Both the position numbers and the translations under genes were made by a program. A stretch of DNA of 64,000 nt from Salipiger sp. H15. GTDB lineage: Bacteria > Pseudomonadota > Alphaproteobacteria > Rhodobacterales > Rhodobacteraceae. Location: positions 2,866,084 through 2,930,083 of the forward strand of contig NZ_CP123384.1 in assembly GCF_040409955.1 (NCBI RefSeq), written 5' to 3'. Below the pieces are notes generated by a model. That model saw only the letters and a program-made list of their open reading frames with translations. It searched no databases and was not told the origin of the DNA. Each line of letters starts with the position of its first letter. Position 1 is the first letter of the stretch. Below, one piece after another: positions 37,010 through 45,626 of the stretch.

Positions 37010-37762
37010 TCAGCCGAGACTGCCAAGCGCCGGGAAGGTTTCCAGCAGCCAGAAGGAGAAGGCCGAGAAGGCGCCGGTGAGCAGCGCGAAGCCGACGACG
37101 ATGAGCAGAAGACCCATGATCCGCTCGATGGTCTTCATGTGGCGCTTGAGCCGGTTCATCAGCCCCATGGCGCGGCTGAGGAACACCGCCGCCAGCAGGA
37201 AGGGCAGCCCCAGCCCCAGCGCATAGACGCCGAGCAGCAGCGTGCCGCGCGCCACCGAGGCCTCGGTCGCCGCCAGCGACAGGATCGCACCGAGCTGCGG
37301 GCCGATGCAGGGCGTCCAGCCGAAGGCGAAGGCGAGGCCCAGCAGGTAGGCGCCGAAGGCCGAGCCCCCCGCCTCGCCCGCGTCGAGCCGCGCTTCGCGG
37401 TCGAGGAAGGGAATGCGGAAGACGTGCAGGAAATGCAGACCGAAGACGATCACCACCACGCCCGAGATCCGCGCCAGCAGGATCTGGTTCTGCAGGAAGA
37501 AGGTGCCGAGCCAGGAGGCGGTGAAGCCGAGCAGGATGAACACCGTCGAGAGCCCCAGCACGAAGAACAGCGCCGCGACGAAGGCGCGCCAGCGGGCGCT
37601 GCCGCCGGCCTGCATCTCCTGCAGCGACACCCCCGACATGAAGGCGAGGTAGGGCGGCACGATCGGCAGCACGCAGGGGCTGAGGAACGAGATGACGCCC
37701 CCGAAAAGCGCCACGATCATGGCGGGGAGCAGGCTTGCGTCGATGATCTCGATTCCGAACAT
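37010..37762 (-). CDS. ccdA: Cytochrome c biogenesis protein CcdA
   Basis: The 250-residue protein has six spans and the two conserved cysteines in SFLSPCVLPIVPPYL and FGWTPCIGPQLG. It carries reducing equivalents from cytoplasmic thioredoxin across the membrane for cytochrome c maturation and periplasmic thiol reduction. The ATG at 37762 gives the usual MFGIEII start; upstream in-frame codons to 37864 are non-conserved. The ribosome-binding site AAAGG is modest. Confidence 0.94.
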   Translation of the reverse strand: MFGIEIIDASLLPAMIVALFGGVISFLSPCVLPIVPPYLAFMSGVSLQEMQAGGSARWRAFVAALFFVLGLSTVFILLGFTASWLGTFFLQNQILLARISGVVVIVFGLHFLHVFRIPFLDREARLDAGEAGGSAFGAYLLGLAFAFGWTPCIGPQLGAILSLAATEASVARGTLLLGVYALGLGLPFLLAAVFLSRAMGLMNRLKRHMKTIERIMGLLLIVVGFALLTGAFSAFSFWLLETFPALGSLG

Positions 37763-37885
37763 GCCTTTCGAATAGGCGATCGCGGCGCCTCCGTCACCCG
37801 CCGCGCTCTCACGTCTGCGTTCCCCGGCTGACATGATGTGTCCGCGCCACGCCGCTGCCCGCATCTGCGCGGCTCGGAGAAAAGG

Positions 37886-37912
37886 AAAACGCCCCGGCGC
37901 GGCGGCCGGGGC
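37886..37912 (-). terminator. Rho-independent terminator of rne
   Basis: GCCCCGGC (37891-37898) pairs with GCCGGGGC (37905-37912). The minus strand continues GTTTTCCTTTT. It lies 42 bases after the rne stop. Confidence 0.8.
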
Positions 37913-37953
37913 TTTCTCTCATCTCGTGTGGCACGTGCCTTTTGGGCGGTGCC

Positions 37954-40710
37954 TCAGCGGTTCCACCAGCCGCGGCGCTTGGGCTTGGAGGCGTCGTCCG
38001 CCTCGGCGGCGACGGGCTCCGGCACGCGCTCGGGCTCGGGCTCAACCGGGGCTTCCTCGGCGGCGGGCTCGGCCGCGACCGGGGCTTCCACCGGCGCCTC
38101 GGCAACCGCTTCGGGCGTTTCCACCGCCGGTGCCTCGGGGGCCTCTTCGACCACCGGCTCGATCACCGGCTCGGCGACCGGAGCTTCGGCAACCTCGGCG
38201 GGCGCTTCGGGCTGGGACTCGGCGACCGGCTCCGCAGGAGCTTCCTCGGTTGCCTCGGGCTCGGCCTTCTTGCGGCTGCGCGAGCGGCGGGCGCGCTTCG
38301 GCTTCTCGGCCGGGGCCTCCTCGGCGGCGGGCGCCTCGGGAGCGACTTCGGCTTCGGCTTCGACCGGAGCCTCGACTGCGGCCTCGACGGGCGCTTCCGC
38401 GGCCTCGACCGGAGCCTCTTCGGTCACCGCGTCCGCGTCCTCGACTTCGTAGCCGGCGTCGTCGCCAGCTTCGTCACCGGATTCTTCGCCCGCCTCGTCC
38501 CCAGTCTCGTCCCCGGTCTCGCCGTTCTGGCCATCGCGGTTCTTCGAGCGCGAGCGGCGACGACGGCGGCGGCGCCTCTTGGGCTTGCCCTCGCCATCCA
38601 CCTCGACCGCACCGGAACCGGCCTCGGCCTCGGAGCCTGCCTTGGCTTCGGCTTCGGCTTCGGCCTCCGCCTCGATCAGCTCTTCCTCGTCCTCTTCCTC
38701 GCCGGGGTAATCCTCGTCGACCTGGTCCATCAGCGAGGCCGTGGCCGAGACCACGGGCGTGACGACCTCGGGGACGTTGCGCGTCGCGGTCTTGAACTTC
38801 TCCATGGTGAAGTCCGGGCTCACGAGGTGCAGGTCGCCCTCGATGCGCACGGCCATGCCGTAGCGCGCCTCGATCTGGGCGACGTGCTCGCGCTTCTGGT
38901 TCATCAGGTAGTTGGCGATGCCGACGGGGCACTTCACCAGCACCTCGCGCGAGCGGCGGCGCACGCCCTCTTCCTCGATCTGGCGCAGGATGTTCAGCGC
39001 CATGTTGTCATCCGAGCGGATGAGGCCGGTGCCGTGGCAGGCCGCGCAGGGCTGCGTGGTGGCCTCGATCATGCCCGGGCGCAGGCGCTGGCGCGACATC
39101 TCGAGCAGGCCGAAGCCGGAGATGCGGCCGACCTGGATGCGGGCGCGGTCGGTCTTGAGCTTGTCCTTCAGCTTCTTCTCGACGGCGGCGTTGTTCTTGC
39201 GCTCTTCCATGTCGATGAAGTCGATGACGATGAGCCCGGCGAGGTCGCGCAGACGCAGCTGGCGGGCCACTTCTTCGGCGGCCTCCAGGTTGGTCTTCAG
39301 CGCGGTTTCCTCGATCGAGCCTTCCTTGGTGGCCCGGCCCGAGTTCACGTCGATCGCCACCAGCGCCTCGGTGACGCCGATCACGATGTAACCGCCGGAC
39401 TTCAGCTGCACGGTCGGGTTGAACATGCCGCCGAGGTAGGTCTCGACCTGGTAGCGCGCGAAGAGCGGCATCGGGTCGAGGTAGTGTTTCACGTTCTTCG
39501 CGTGGGACGGCATGATCATCTTCATGAAGTCCTTGGCGTTGCGGTAGCCGCGTTCGCCTTCCACGTGAACCTCGTCGATCTCGCGGTTGTAGAGGTCGCG
39601 GATCGAGCGCTTGATGAGGTCACCCTCTTCGTAGATCTTGGCGGGCGCGACCGACTTGAGCGTCAGCTCGCGGATCTGCTCCCAGAGGCGCTGCAGGTAT
39701 TCGTAGTCGCGCTTGATCTCGGTCTTGGTGCGCTTGGCGCCCGCGGTCCGGATGATCAGCCCCGCGCCCTTCGGCACGTCGATGCTCTGCGCGATTTCCT
39801 TCAGCTTCGAGCGGTCGGCGGCATTGGTGATCTTGCGCGAGATGCCGCCGCCACGGGCGGTGTTCGGCATCAGCACGCAGTAGCGGCCGGCGAGCGAGAG
39901 ATAGGTGGTCAGCGCGGCGCCCTTGTTGCCACGCTCTTCCTTGACGACCTGCACGAGCAGGATCTGGCGGACCTTGATGACTTCCTGGATCTTGTACTTC
40001 CGCGCGCGCGGCTTGCGCGCCGGGCGGATGTCTTCCTCGGTGTCGTCGTCGGCGACCGACTCGATGCTGTCGTCGGACTTGACCGCGTCGAGCTCGTGCT
40101 CGTGGTCATCGTCGTGATCGTCGGCCTCGGGGGCGCGCGCCTCGGTGCCCTCTGCGGGCTCCTCGACGGGCGTTTCGGCAACGGTTTCCATCGGCGACAG
40201 GCCTTCGCCGTCGCGCGCGTCGAGGACGTCGTCCCCGAGATCGATGGTTTCCATGCCCGAGATGCTCTCGGACACGTCGCCCTCGGCCACGACCTCGCCG
40301 GTCACCAGCTTGTCGTCGGTGCCTGCCTTCTCGGCCTTGCTGCGGGTGCGCGAGCGGCGGGTGCGCGAGCGGGAGGATTTCGAGCGCGACTTCTCGCGGT
40401 CATCCTCGTCCTCTTCGGCGGCGAGCGCGGCCTCTTCCTCCATCAGCGCCTGACGGTCGGCGACGGGGATCTGGTAATAGTCGGGATGGATTTCCGAGAA
40501 GGCGAGGAAGCCGTGACGGTTTCCGCCGTAATCCACGAAGGCCGCCTGCAGCGAGGGCTCGACCCGCGTGACTTTCGCGAGGTAGATGTTGCCTGCTAGC
40601 TGGCGCTTGTTTTCAGATTCAAAGTCGAATTCCTCGACCTTGTTTCCGTCCACCACCACGACGCGGGTCTCTTCCGCGTGGGTGGCATCGATGAGCATTT
40701 TCTTTGCCAT
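37954..40710 (-). CDS. rne: Ribonuclease E
   Basis: The 918-residue endoribonuclease starts MAKKMLIDATHAEE. Its S1 domain begins near residue 37 (QLAGNIYLAKVTRVEPSLQA) but is interrupted by a charged insert (about 90-240, Arg/Ser-rich then Asp/Glu-rich) before resuming at IQEVIKVRQILLVQVVKEE. The DNase I-like domain has D454 (AIDVNSGR) and D497 (VIDFIDM), and the Zn-link is CAAC (555-558). The C-terminal half is disordered, Ala/Glu/Pro-rich with an Arg-rich patch, and is the degradosome scaffold. It cuts mRNA and processes rRNA and tRNA. Confidence 0.97.
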   Translation of the reverse strand: MAKKMLIDATHAEETRVVVVDGNKVEEFDFESENKRQLAGNIYLAKVTRVEPSLQAAFVDYGGNRHGFLAFSEIHPDYYQIPVADRQALMEEEAALAAEEDEDDREKSRSKSSRSRTRRSRTRSKAEKAGTDDKLVTGEVVAEGDVSESISGMETIDLGDDVLDARDGEGLSPMETVAETPVEEPAEGTEARAPEADDHDDDHEHELDAVKSDDSIESVADDDTEEDIRPARKPRARKYKIQEVIKVRQILLVQVVKEERGNKGAALTTYLSLAGRYCVLMPNTARGGGISRKITNAADRSKLKEIAQSIDVPKGAGLIIRTAGAKRTKTEIKRDYEYLQRLWEQIRELTLKSVAPAKIYEEGDLIKRSIRDLYNREIDEVHVEGERGYRNAKDFMKMIMPSHAKNVKHYLDPMPLFARYQVETYLGGMFNPTVQLKSGGYIVIGVTEALVAIDVNSGRATKEGSIEETALKTNLEAAEEVARQLRLRDLAGLIVIDFIDMEERKNNAAVEKKLKDKLKTDRARIQVGRISGFGLLEMSRQRLRPGMIEATTQPCAACHGTGLIRSDDNMALNILRQIEEEGVRRRSREVLVKCPVGIANYLMNQKREHVAQIEARYGMAVRIEGDLHLVSPDFTMEKFKTATRNVPEVVTPVVSATASLMDQVDEDYPGEEEDEEELIEAEAEAEAEAKAGSEAEAGSGAVEVDGEGKPKRRRRRRRRSRSKNRDGQNGETGDETGDEAGEESGDEAGDDAGYEVEDADAVTEEAPVEAAEAPVEAAVEAPVEAEAEVAPEAPAAEEAPAEKPKRARRSRSRKKAEPEATEEAPAEPVAESQPEAPAEVAEAPVAEPVIEPVVEEAPEAPAVETPEAVAEAPVEAPVAAEPAAEEAPVEPEPERVPEPVAAEADDASKPKRRGWWNR

Positions 40711-40804
40711 GTTTTCCGTATGCACGGCACATGCGCCAAGAGCCCGGGCGGAGCCGGGCTGCGGGGCGATGGGGCGTGGCTTGTCTGGGCGTTGAGCGGC
40801 GCGC

Positions 40805-40841
40805 AGGCACGGGAAGACAATCTGTCTTCGCCCGGGTGCCT
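40805..40841 (-). promoter_or_regulatory. Hairpin in the presumed rne 5' untranslated region
   Basis: AGGCAC, GGG and AAGACA on one arm pair with TGTCTT, CCC and GTGCCT on the other, with two 2-base bulges and a 3-base loop. It lies about 95 bases before the rne start codon. E. coli rne is autoregulated through 5' hairpins, so a similar role is possible. Confidence 0.4.
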
Positions 40842-41248
40842 CACTTGCGTCGCGCGCTTCATCGCGGTTCTTCTCCGACACCTTCGCGGCAGGATGCCCC
40901 ACGGTGCCTTGTTGCGGCCCGTCGCCTTGGGCGGTCCGGGCAATGTGCTTGGCCTTGCGGCCTGATCGGTCTGCCCGAGGTCCGTTTGCGGACGGCTCAG
41001 AAGCAGCGAAACTCTTTGGCAACGCGACGCGCATCGTCGGCGTGAACGCACGTGCCTGCAGGTAGCATAGGGGCATCGCGACCCCAATGACAATATGGAA
41101 TGTGACGGGTGCATGAATTCATCCACAGGGCGCCCCCTGCGCAGGCAACTGTGGACAACCCCATGACGCGCTTGCCTTGTCGGGCGCGGCGCGGTGCCCG
41201 CGACGCCCCTGCCCCGGGCATGGCCAGCGCCGCCGAGAGGCTTCGGCG

Positions 41249-41266
41249 AAATTGGTATACCATTTC
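41249..41266. promoter_or_regulatory. ExuR/UxuR-like palindrome upstream of the HpcH/HpaI aldolase
   Basis: AAATTGGTATACCATTTC matches the E. coli ExuR/UxuR consensus AAATTGGTATACCAATTT at 16 of 18 positions. Its centre TGGTATACCA is a perfect palindrome. It lies 84 bases upstream of the aldolase ATG. Confidence 0.6.
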
Positions 41267-41349
41267 CATTGACCTTGCGTCGCGCCCGGTATTCAACTCG
41301 GCCCTGCCCGCCCCGGCAACGGAACCGGGGCACAGACGTGGAGGATTTC

Positions 41350-42168
41350 ATGACCGGAAGAAACAAGCTCAAGGCGCGGCTCAAGGCCGGGGAGACGGTC
41401 ACCGCCGCCTGGTTCGAGCTGGGCTCGCCCGAGGTGGCCGAGCTGCTGGTCTACAGTGGCTGGGACGTGCTGGTGATCGACTGCGAGCACGGCTCGGCCG
41501 GGCTCGAGGCGGGGCTGAACCTGCTGCGCGCGGTCGAGGGCGCGGGCGGCGAGGCGGTGATCCGGGTGCCCGACGCCTCCGAGGCGACGCTGAAGCGGGC
41601 GCTCGACCGCGGCGCGCGCTCGATCATGGTGCCGATGGTGCACAGCGCCGCGCTGGCGCGCGAGATCGCCTCCTACTGCCTCTATGCGCCGCGCGGGCGG
41701 CGGGGCTACGCCGCGCCCATTGTGCGCGCCACCAACTGGGGCAACCTGCCCGGCTATGCCGCCGCCGCGCATGAGGAGCTGCTGCTCATGGTGCAGGTCG
41801 AGCACGTGGACACCGTGGGAGAGATCTCCGAGATCGCCAAGGTCGAGGGCATCGACATGGCCTTCGTCGGCCCGAACGATTTTGCCGCCTCGATGAACCT
41901 GCTCGAGCAGACCGAGCACCCGGAGGTGCGCGCCCGGATCGCCGAGGCGGAGACCGCCGCGCTCGCGGGCGGGCTGCTTCTGGGAACGATCACCGGCGTC
42001 GCCGGGCCCGGCCGCAGCTATTCCGACCTGCGGAGTGCGGGCTACCGCTTCATCGTCGGCCCGAACGACGTCGGCCTGCTGGCCGGGGCCGCCCGCGCCG
42101 CGAAGGCGCAGGCCGCCAAGGATCTGGGCGAGGCGGACACCGAGGCCGCCCCGCTGCCGGGCTACTGA
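41350..42168 (+). CDS. HpcH/HpaI-family aldolase (2-dehydro-3-deoxyglucarate aldolase-like)
   Basis: The 272-residue class II pyruvate aldolase has DCEHGSAGLEAG (catalytic His), GARSIMVPMVHS, VQVEHVDTVG (metal ligand Glu) and AFVGPNDFAASMN (metal ligand Asp). It would split a 2-keto-3-deoxy sugar acid to pyruvate and an aldehyde. A GntR-type hexuronate operator upstream supports a sugar-acid substrate. The ATG at 41350 has GGAGG 6 bases upstream. It ends 3 bases from the convergent reductase gene. Confidence 0.87.
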   Translation: MTGRNKLKARLKAGETVTAAWFELGSPEVAELLVYSGWDVLVIDCEHGSAGLEAGLNLLRAVEGAGGEAVIRVPDASEATLKRALDRGARSIMVPMVHSAALAREIASYCLYAPRGRRGYAAPIVRATNWGNLPGYAAAAHEELLLMVQVEHVDTVGEISEIAKVEGIDMAFVGPNDFAASMNLLEQTEHPEVRARIAEAETAALAGGLLLGTITGVAGPGRSYSDLRSAGYRFIVGPNDVGLLAGAARAAKAQAAKDLGEADTEAAPLPGY

Positions 42169-42171
42169 GCC

Positions 42172-43044
42172 TCAGCCGAAGGCCTTGAGCCGCTTGATCA
42201 GCGAGGACGTGTCCCAGCGACCGCCGCCCATCTTCTGGACGTCCTTGTAGAACTGGTCCACCACCGCCGTCACCGGCAGCGAGGCGCCGATCTCGTTGCC
42301 GGTGGCAAGGCAGATGCCGAGGTCCTTGCGCATCCAGTCCACCGCGAAGCCGTGCTCGAACTTGTCGTCGAGCATCGTCTGGTAGCGGTTCACCATCTGC
42401 CAGGACCCGGCCGCGCCGCCGCCGATCACCTCGACCACCGCGCGCCCGTCGATCCCCGCCTTCTCGGCGAAGGCGAGCCCTTCGGAAAGGCCCTGCACGA
42501 GACCCGCGATGCAGATCTGGTTGACCATCTTGCACAGCTGGCCCGCGCCGCTGTCGCCGATGCGCTTGCACATCTTGGCATAGGCGTCGATCACCGGCGC
42601 GGCCATGTCGTAGTCGCCCTGGTCACCGCCGCACATCACCACGAGCTGGCCGTTCTCGGCCCCCGCCTGCCCGCCCGAGACCGGCGCGTCGACGAAGCCG
42701 AAGCCGTTGTCCTTGGCCACTTCCCAGAGCTCGCGCGTCACCATCGACGAGACCGTGGTGTGATCGACGAAGATCGCCCCCTCGCCCATCCCGGCAAAGG
42801 CACCGTCGGCGCCGAGGCAGACCGCGCGCAGGTCGTCGTCATTGCCGACGCAGGCCATGACGAACTCGGCGCCCTCGGCCGCCTCGCGCGGGGTGGCGGC
42901 CATCCTGCCGCCGAACTCGCCCACCCATTTGTCGGCCTTCGCGGCGGTGCGGTTGTAGACCGTCACCTCGTGACCGGCCTTGGTCATGTGCCCCGCCATG
43001 GGGAATCCCATCACGCCGAGACCCAGGAATGCGCATTTTGCCAC
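42172..43044 (-). CDS. Beta-hydroxyacid dehydrogenase (tartronate semialdehyde reductase-like)
   Basis: The 290-residue NAD(P)-dependent enzyme has GLGVMGFPMAGHM (nucleotide binding), FVDAPVSGGQAGAENG (substrate binding), the catalytic Lys in CKMVNQICIAG, and a C-terminal GKDxG-like helix (RKDLGICLATG). Close types are GarR/GlxR (tartronate semialdehyde to glycerate) and 3-hydroxyisobutyrate dehydrogenase. The neighbouring KDG-type aldolase would make tartronate semialdehyde if it acts on deoxyglucarate. The start is GTG with GGGAGG upstream. Confidence 0.85.
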   Translation of the reverse strand: MAKCAFLGLGVMGFPMAGHMTKAGHEVTVYNRTAAKADKWVGEFGGRMAATPREAAEGAEFVMACVGNDDDLRAVCLGADGAFAGMGEGAIFVDHTTVSSMVTRELWEVAKDNGFGFVDAPVSGGQAGAENGQLVVMCGGDQGDYDMAAPVIDAYAKMCKRIGDSGAGQLCKMVNQICIAGLVQGLSEGLAFAEKAGIDGRAVVEVIGGGAAGSWQMVNRYQTMLDDKFEHGFAVDWMRKDLGICLATGNEIGASLPVTAVVDQFYKDVQKMGGGRWDTSSLIKRLKAFG

Positions 43045-43160
43045 GGATCAACCTCCCGTTACCGTTGTCGTTCGGGAAGGTTGTCGCCGCTCGCCCGCCC
43101 CTTGGCAAGGGGGCGGGTCTTGGGTAATCCCGTCGAAAGCGCGCAAACTCGGGACGGCTC

Positions 43161-45626
43161 ATGGCAACTCTCTTCCGCTGGCTTCTCAGGCTCGTCAGCG
43201 TGGCGATCCTGCTGACCATCATCGGCGTGGCGCTGGCCTATTACCTGGCCTCGCGCTCGCTGCCCGAATACGACAAGACGCTCGAGGTCGCGGGCACCGC
43301 CGGCGACATCGAGATCGTCCGCGACAATGCCGGGGTGCCGCATGTCTTCGCCCCGGTCGATCGCGACGTCTATTTCGGGCTCGGCTACGCGCATGCGCAG
43401 GACCGGCTCTGGCAGATGACGCTGCTGCGCCGCACCGCGCAGGGCCGCCTGTCGGAGCTCTTCGGCCGCCGCACGGTCGAGACCGACACGCTGATGCGCC
43501 GGCTCGACCTCTACACCCACGCCCGCATGTCGGTCGAGGCGCAGGACGGCGAGACGCTGGACGCGCTCGAGGCCTATGCCGCCGGGGTGAACGCCCGGAT
43601 CGAGGAGATCAACTCGGACAGCCTCGGCCGCGGCGCGCCGGAGTTCTTCCTCTTCAACGCCCCGATCGCGCCCTGGCAGCCGGCGGACTCGCTGGCGATC
43701 GTCAAGCTGATGGCGCTGCAGCTCTCCGGCCAGTTCCGCGACGAGATCCTGCGCGCGCGCACCTCGCTCGCCCTGCCCGAGCCCGAGATGATCCGCGACA
43801 TCCTGCCCGACATCCCCGGCCCCGGCGTCGCCGAGCTGCCCGAATACGCCGCGCTCTTCCCCGAGCGCCCGCTGCCGCGCTTTGCCGCGGCGAGCAGCCC
43901 GCAGCCCGACCTGATGCCCGTCGCAAGGCCCGGCATGGGCGGCGCCTCGAACGCCTGGGCCGCCGCGCCGAGCCGCTCGGCAGGGGGCGGCACGCTGCTG
44001 GCCAACGATCCGCACCTCGGCTTCACCGCGCCTTCGACCTGGTATCTCGCGCGGCTGCAGCTCTCGACCGGCGGCGTCATCGGCGGCACCATCCCCGGCG
44101 TTCCGGCGGTGCTGCTGGGCCGGTCCGAGCACATCGCCTGGGGGTTGACCTCGTCCTACCTCGACGACCAGGACCTCTACATCGAGGAGCTCGACCCCGA
44201 GAACCCCGAGCGCTACCGCACGCCGGACGGGTACAAGCCCTTCCGCACGCGCCGCTCGATCGTCAGCATCAAGGGCGCGCCGCCGGTCACTCTGACCCTG
44301 CGCTGGACCGAGAACGGCCCGGTGCTGCCGCGCAAGGCATTCGATCTCGACCAGATCACCCCGCAGGGTGACGTGGTCTCGCTGAGCTGGACCGCGCTCT
44401 CGGACGGCGACAGCTCGATGAGCGCCGCGATCGGGCTGATGAAGTCGCAGACCGTCGACGAGGCGCTCGAGGCGAGCAAGCGCTTCGTCGCGCCGTCGCA
44501 GATGCTGACCCTGATCGACGACGAGCATATCGCGATGAAGCTGATCGGCGCGATGCCGAAGCGCGATGCGCAGAACCAGACGCAGGGCCGGATGCCGAGC
44601 CCCGGCTGGATCGCCGCGAACCGCTGGCAGGGCATGCTGCCGGACAGCGACAACCCGCTCTTCAAGGATCCGCTCGGCGGCATCCTCGGCAACACCAACA
44701 ACAAGGTGATCGACCGCCCCTTCCCCGACCACGTGAGCTTCAACTGGGGCGACAGCCAGCGGGTGACGCGCTGGCTGGCGCTGATGCAGGGCCGCGAGGT
44801 GCACACCCGCGACAGCTTCATCGAGGCGCAGCTCGACACCGTCTCTCCCGCCGCCCGCACGCTGCTGCCGCTGATCGGCCGCGACCTGTGGTTCACCGGC
44901 GAGGCCGCGCCCGAGGGCACGCCGCTGCGCCAGCGCGAGCGCGCGCTTGACCTTCTGGCCGAGTGGAACGGCGAGATGAACGAGCACCTGCCCGAGCCGC
45001 TGATCTACGCCGCCTGGCTACGCGCGCTGCAGGACCGGCTGATCCGCGACGAGATCGGCCCGCTCGCCGACGAGTACACCCATGTCGATCCGCTGTTCAT
45101 CGAGCGCGTCTTCCGCAACATCGACGGCGCCGGCAAATGGTGCGACGTGCTGCGCTCGGCCCCGGTCGAGACCTGCACCGACATTGCCCGCATGGCGCTC
45201 GACGATGCGCTGGTCTGGATCGGCGAGCGCTACGGCACGCAGCTTGAATCGCTGCGCTGGGGCGATGCGCACCAGGCGACGCACAAGCACACGGTGCTGG
45301 GCGACGTGCCGCTGCTGAACTATTTCGTGAACATCCGCCAGACCACCTCGGGCGGCGATTTCACCCTGCAGCGCGGCGTCACAGCGGGCGAAGGCCCCGA
45401 TCCCTTCGCCAACGTGCATGGCGCGACCTACCGCGGCGTCTACGACTTCGCCGATCCCGACAGCTCGGTCTTCATCATCTCGACCGGCGAATCCGGCCAC
45501 CTGCTGTCGCGCCACTACGACGACATGGGCACGCTCTGGCGGCGCGGCGAGTACATCCCGATGTCGCTGGACGAGGACCTCGCCCGCGCCGCCTCGGTGG
45601 GGATCACCCGGCTGGTGAAACCTTGA
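43161..45626 (+). CDS. Penicillin acylase-family Ntn hydrolase
   Basis: The 821-residue protein has an N-terminal membrane or signal helix (residues 4-30), an alpha region (AGVPHVFAPVDRDVYFGLGY), and the autocleavage site GGASNAWA, where Ser263 becomes the N-terminal nucleophile of the beta chain. ANDPHLG and GVPAVLLGRSEHIAWGLT are also typical. Family members hydrolyse amides such as beta-lactam side chains or acyl-homoserine lactones; the substrate here is unknown. It should act in the periplasm. Its stop overlaps the kinase gene as TTGA. Confidence 0.93.
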   Translation: MATLFRWLLRLVSVAILLTIIGVALAYYLASRSLPEYDKTLEVAGTAGDIEIVRDNAGVPHVFAPVDRDVYFGLGYAHAQDRLWQMTLLRRTAQGRLSELFGRRTVETDTLMRRLDLYTHARMSVEAQDGETLDALEAYAAGVNARIEEINSDSLGRGAPEFFLFNAPIAPWQPADSLAIVKLMALQLSGQFRDEILRARTSLALPEPEMIRDILPDIPGPGVAELPEYAALFPERPLPRFAAASSPQPDLMPVARPGMGGASNAWAAAPSRSAGGGTLLANDPHLGFTAPSTWYLARLQLSTGGVIGGTIPGVPAVLLGRSEHIAWGLTSSYLDDQDLYIEELDPENPERYRTPDGYKPFRTRRSIVSIKGAPPVTLTLRWTENGPVLPRKAFDLDQITPQGDVVSLSWTALSDGDSSMSAAIGLMKSQTVDEALEASKRFVAPSQMLTLIDDEHIAMKLIGAMPKRDAQNQTQGRMPSPGWIAANRWQGMLPDSDNPLFKDPLGGILGNTNNKVIDRPFPDHVSFNWGDSQRVTRWLALMQGREVHTRDSFIEAQLDTVSPAARTLLPLIGRDLWFTGEAAPEGTPLRQRERALDLLAEWNGEMNEHLPEPLIYAAWLRALQDRLIRDEIGPLADEYTHVDPLFIERVFRNIDGAGKWCDVLRSAPVETCTDIARMALDDALVWIGERYGTQLESLRWGDAHQATHKHTVLGDVPLLNYFVNIRQTTSGGDFTLQRGVTAGEGPDPFANVHGATYRGVYDFADPDSSVFIISTGESGHLLSRHYDDMGTLWRRGEYIPMSLDEDLARAASVGITRLVKP

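Larger units (their letters stand above)
40711..41349. other. Long structured region between rne and the aldolase gene
   Basis: This 639-base region is the upstream region of rne (minus) and of the aldolase (plus). It contains several hairpins near rne, for example AGCCCGG/CCGGGCT (40741-40760), the long one at 40805-40841, and GTCCG-TTTG-CGGAC (40980-40993). A palindrome in front of the aldolase (41249-41266) is listed separately. The frame of rne stays open upstream for 122 codons, but the RNase E start is clear, and I see no gene here. Confidence 0.6.

Noticed and set aside
37942..40599. Long open frame antisense to rne
   Set aside because: It mirrors the repetitive acidic/basic coding of RNase E; no domain is recognisable.
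41109..41163. Two DnaA-like boxes (ATCCACAG and TGTGGACAA) upstream of the aldolase
   Set aside because: Both deviate from the consensus, and there is no origin context.
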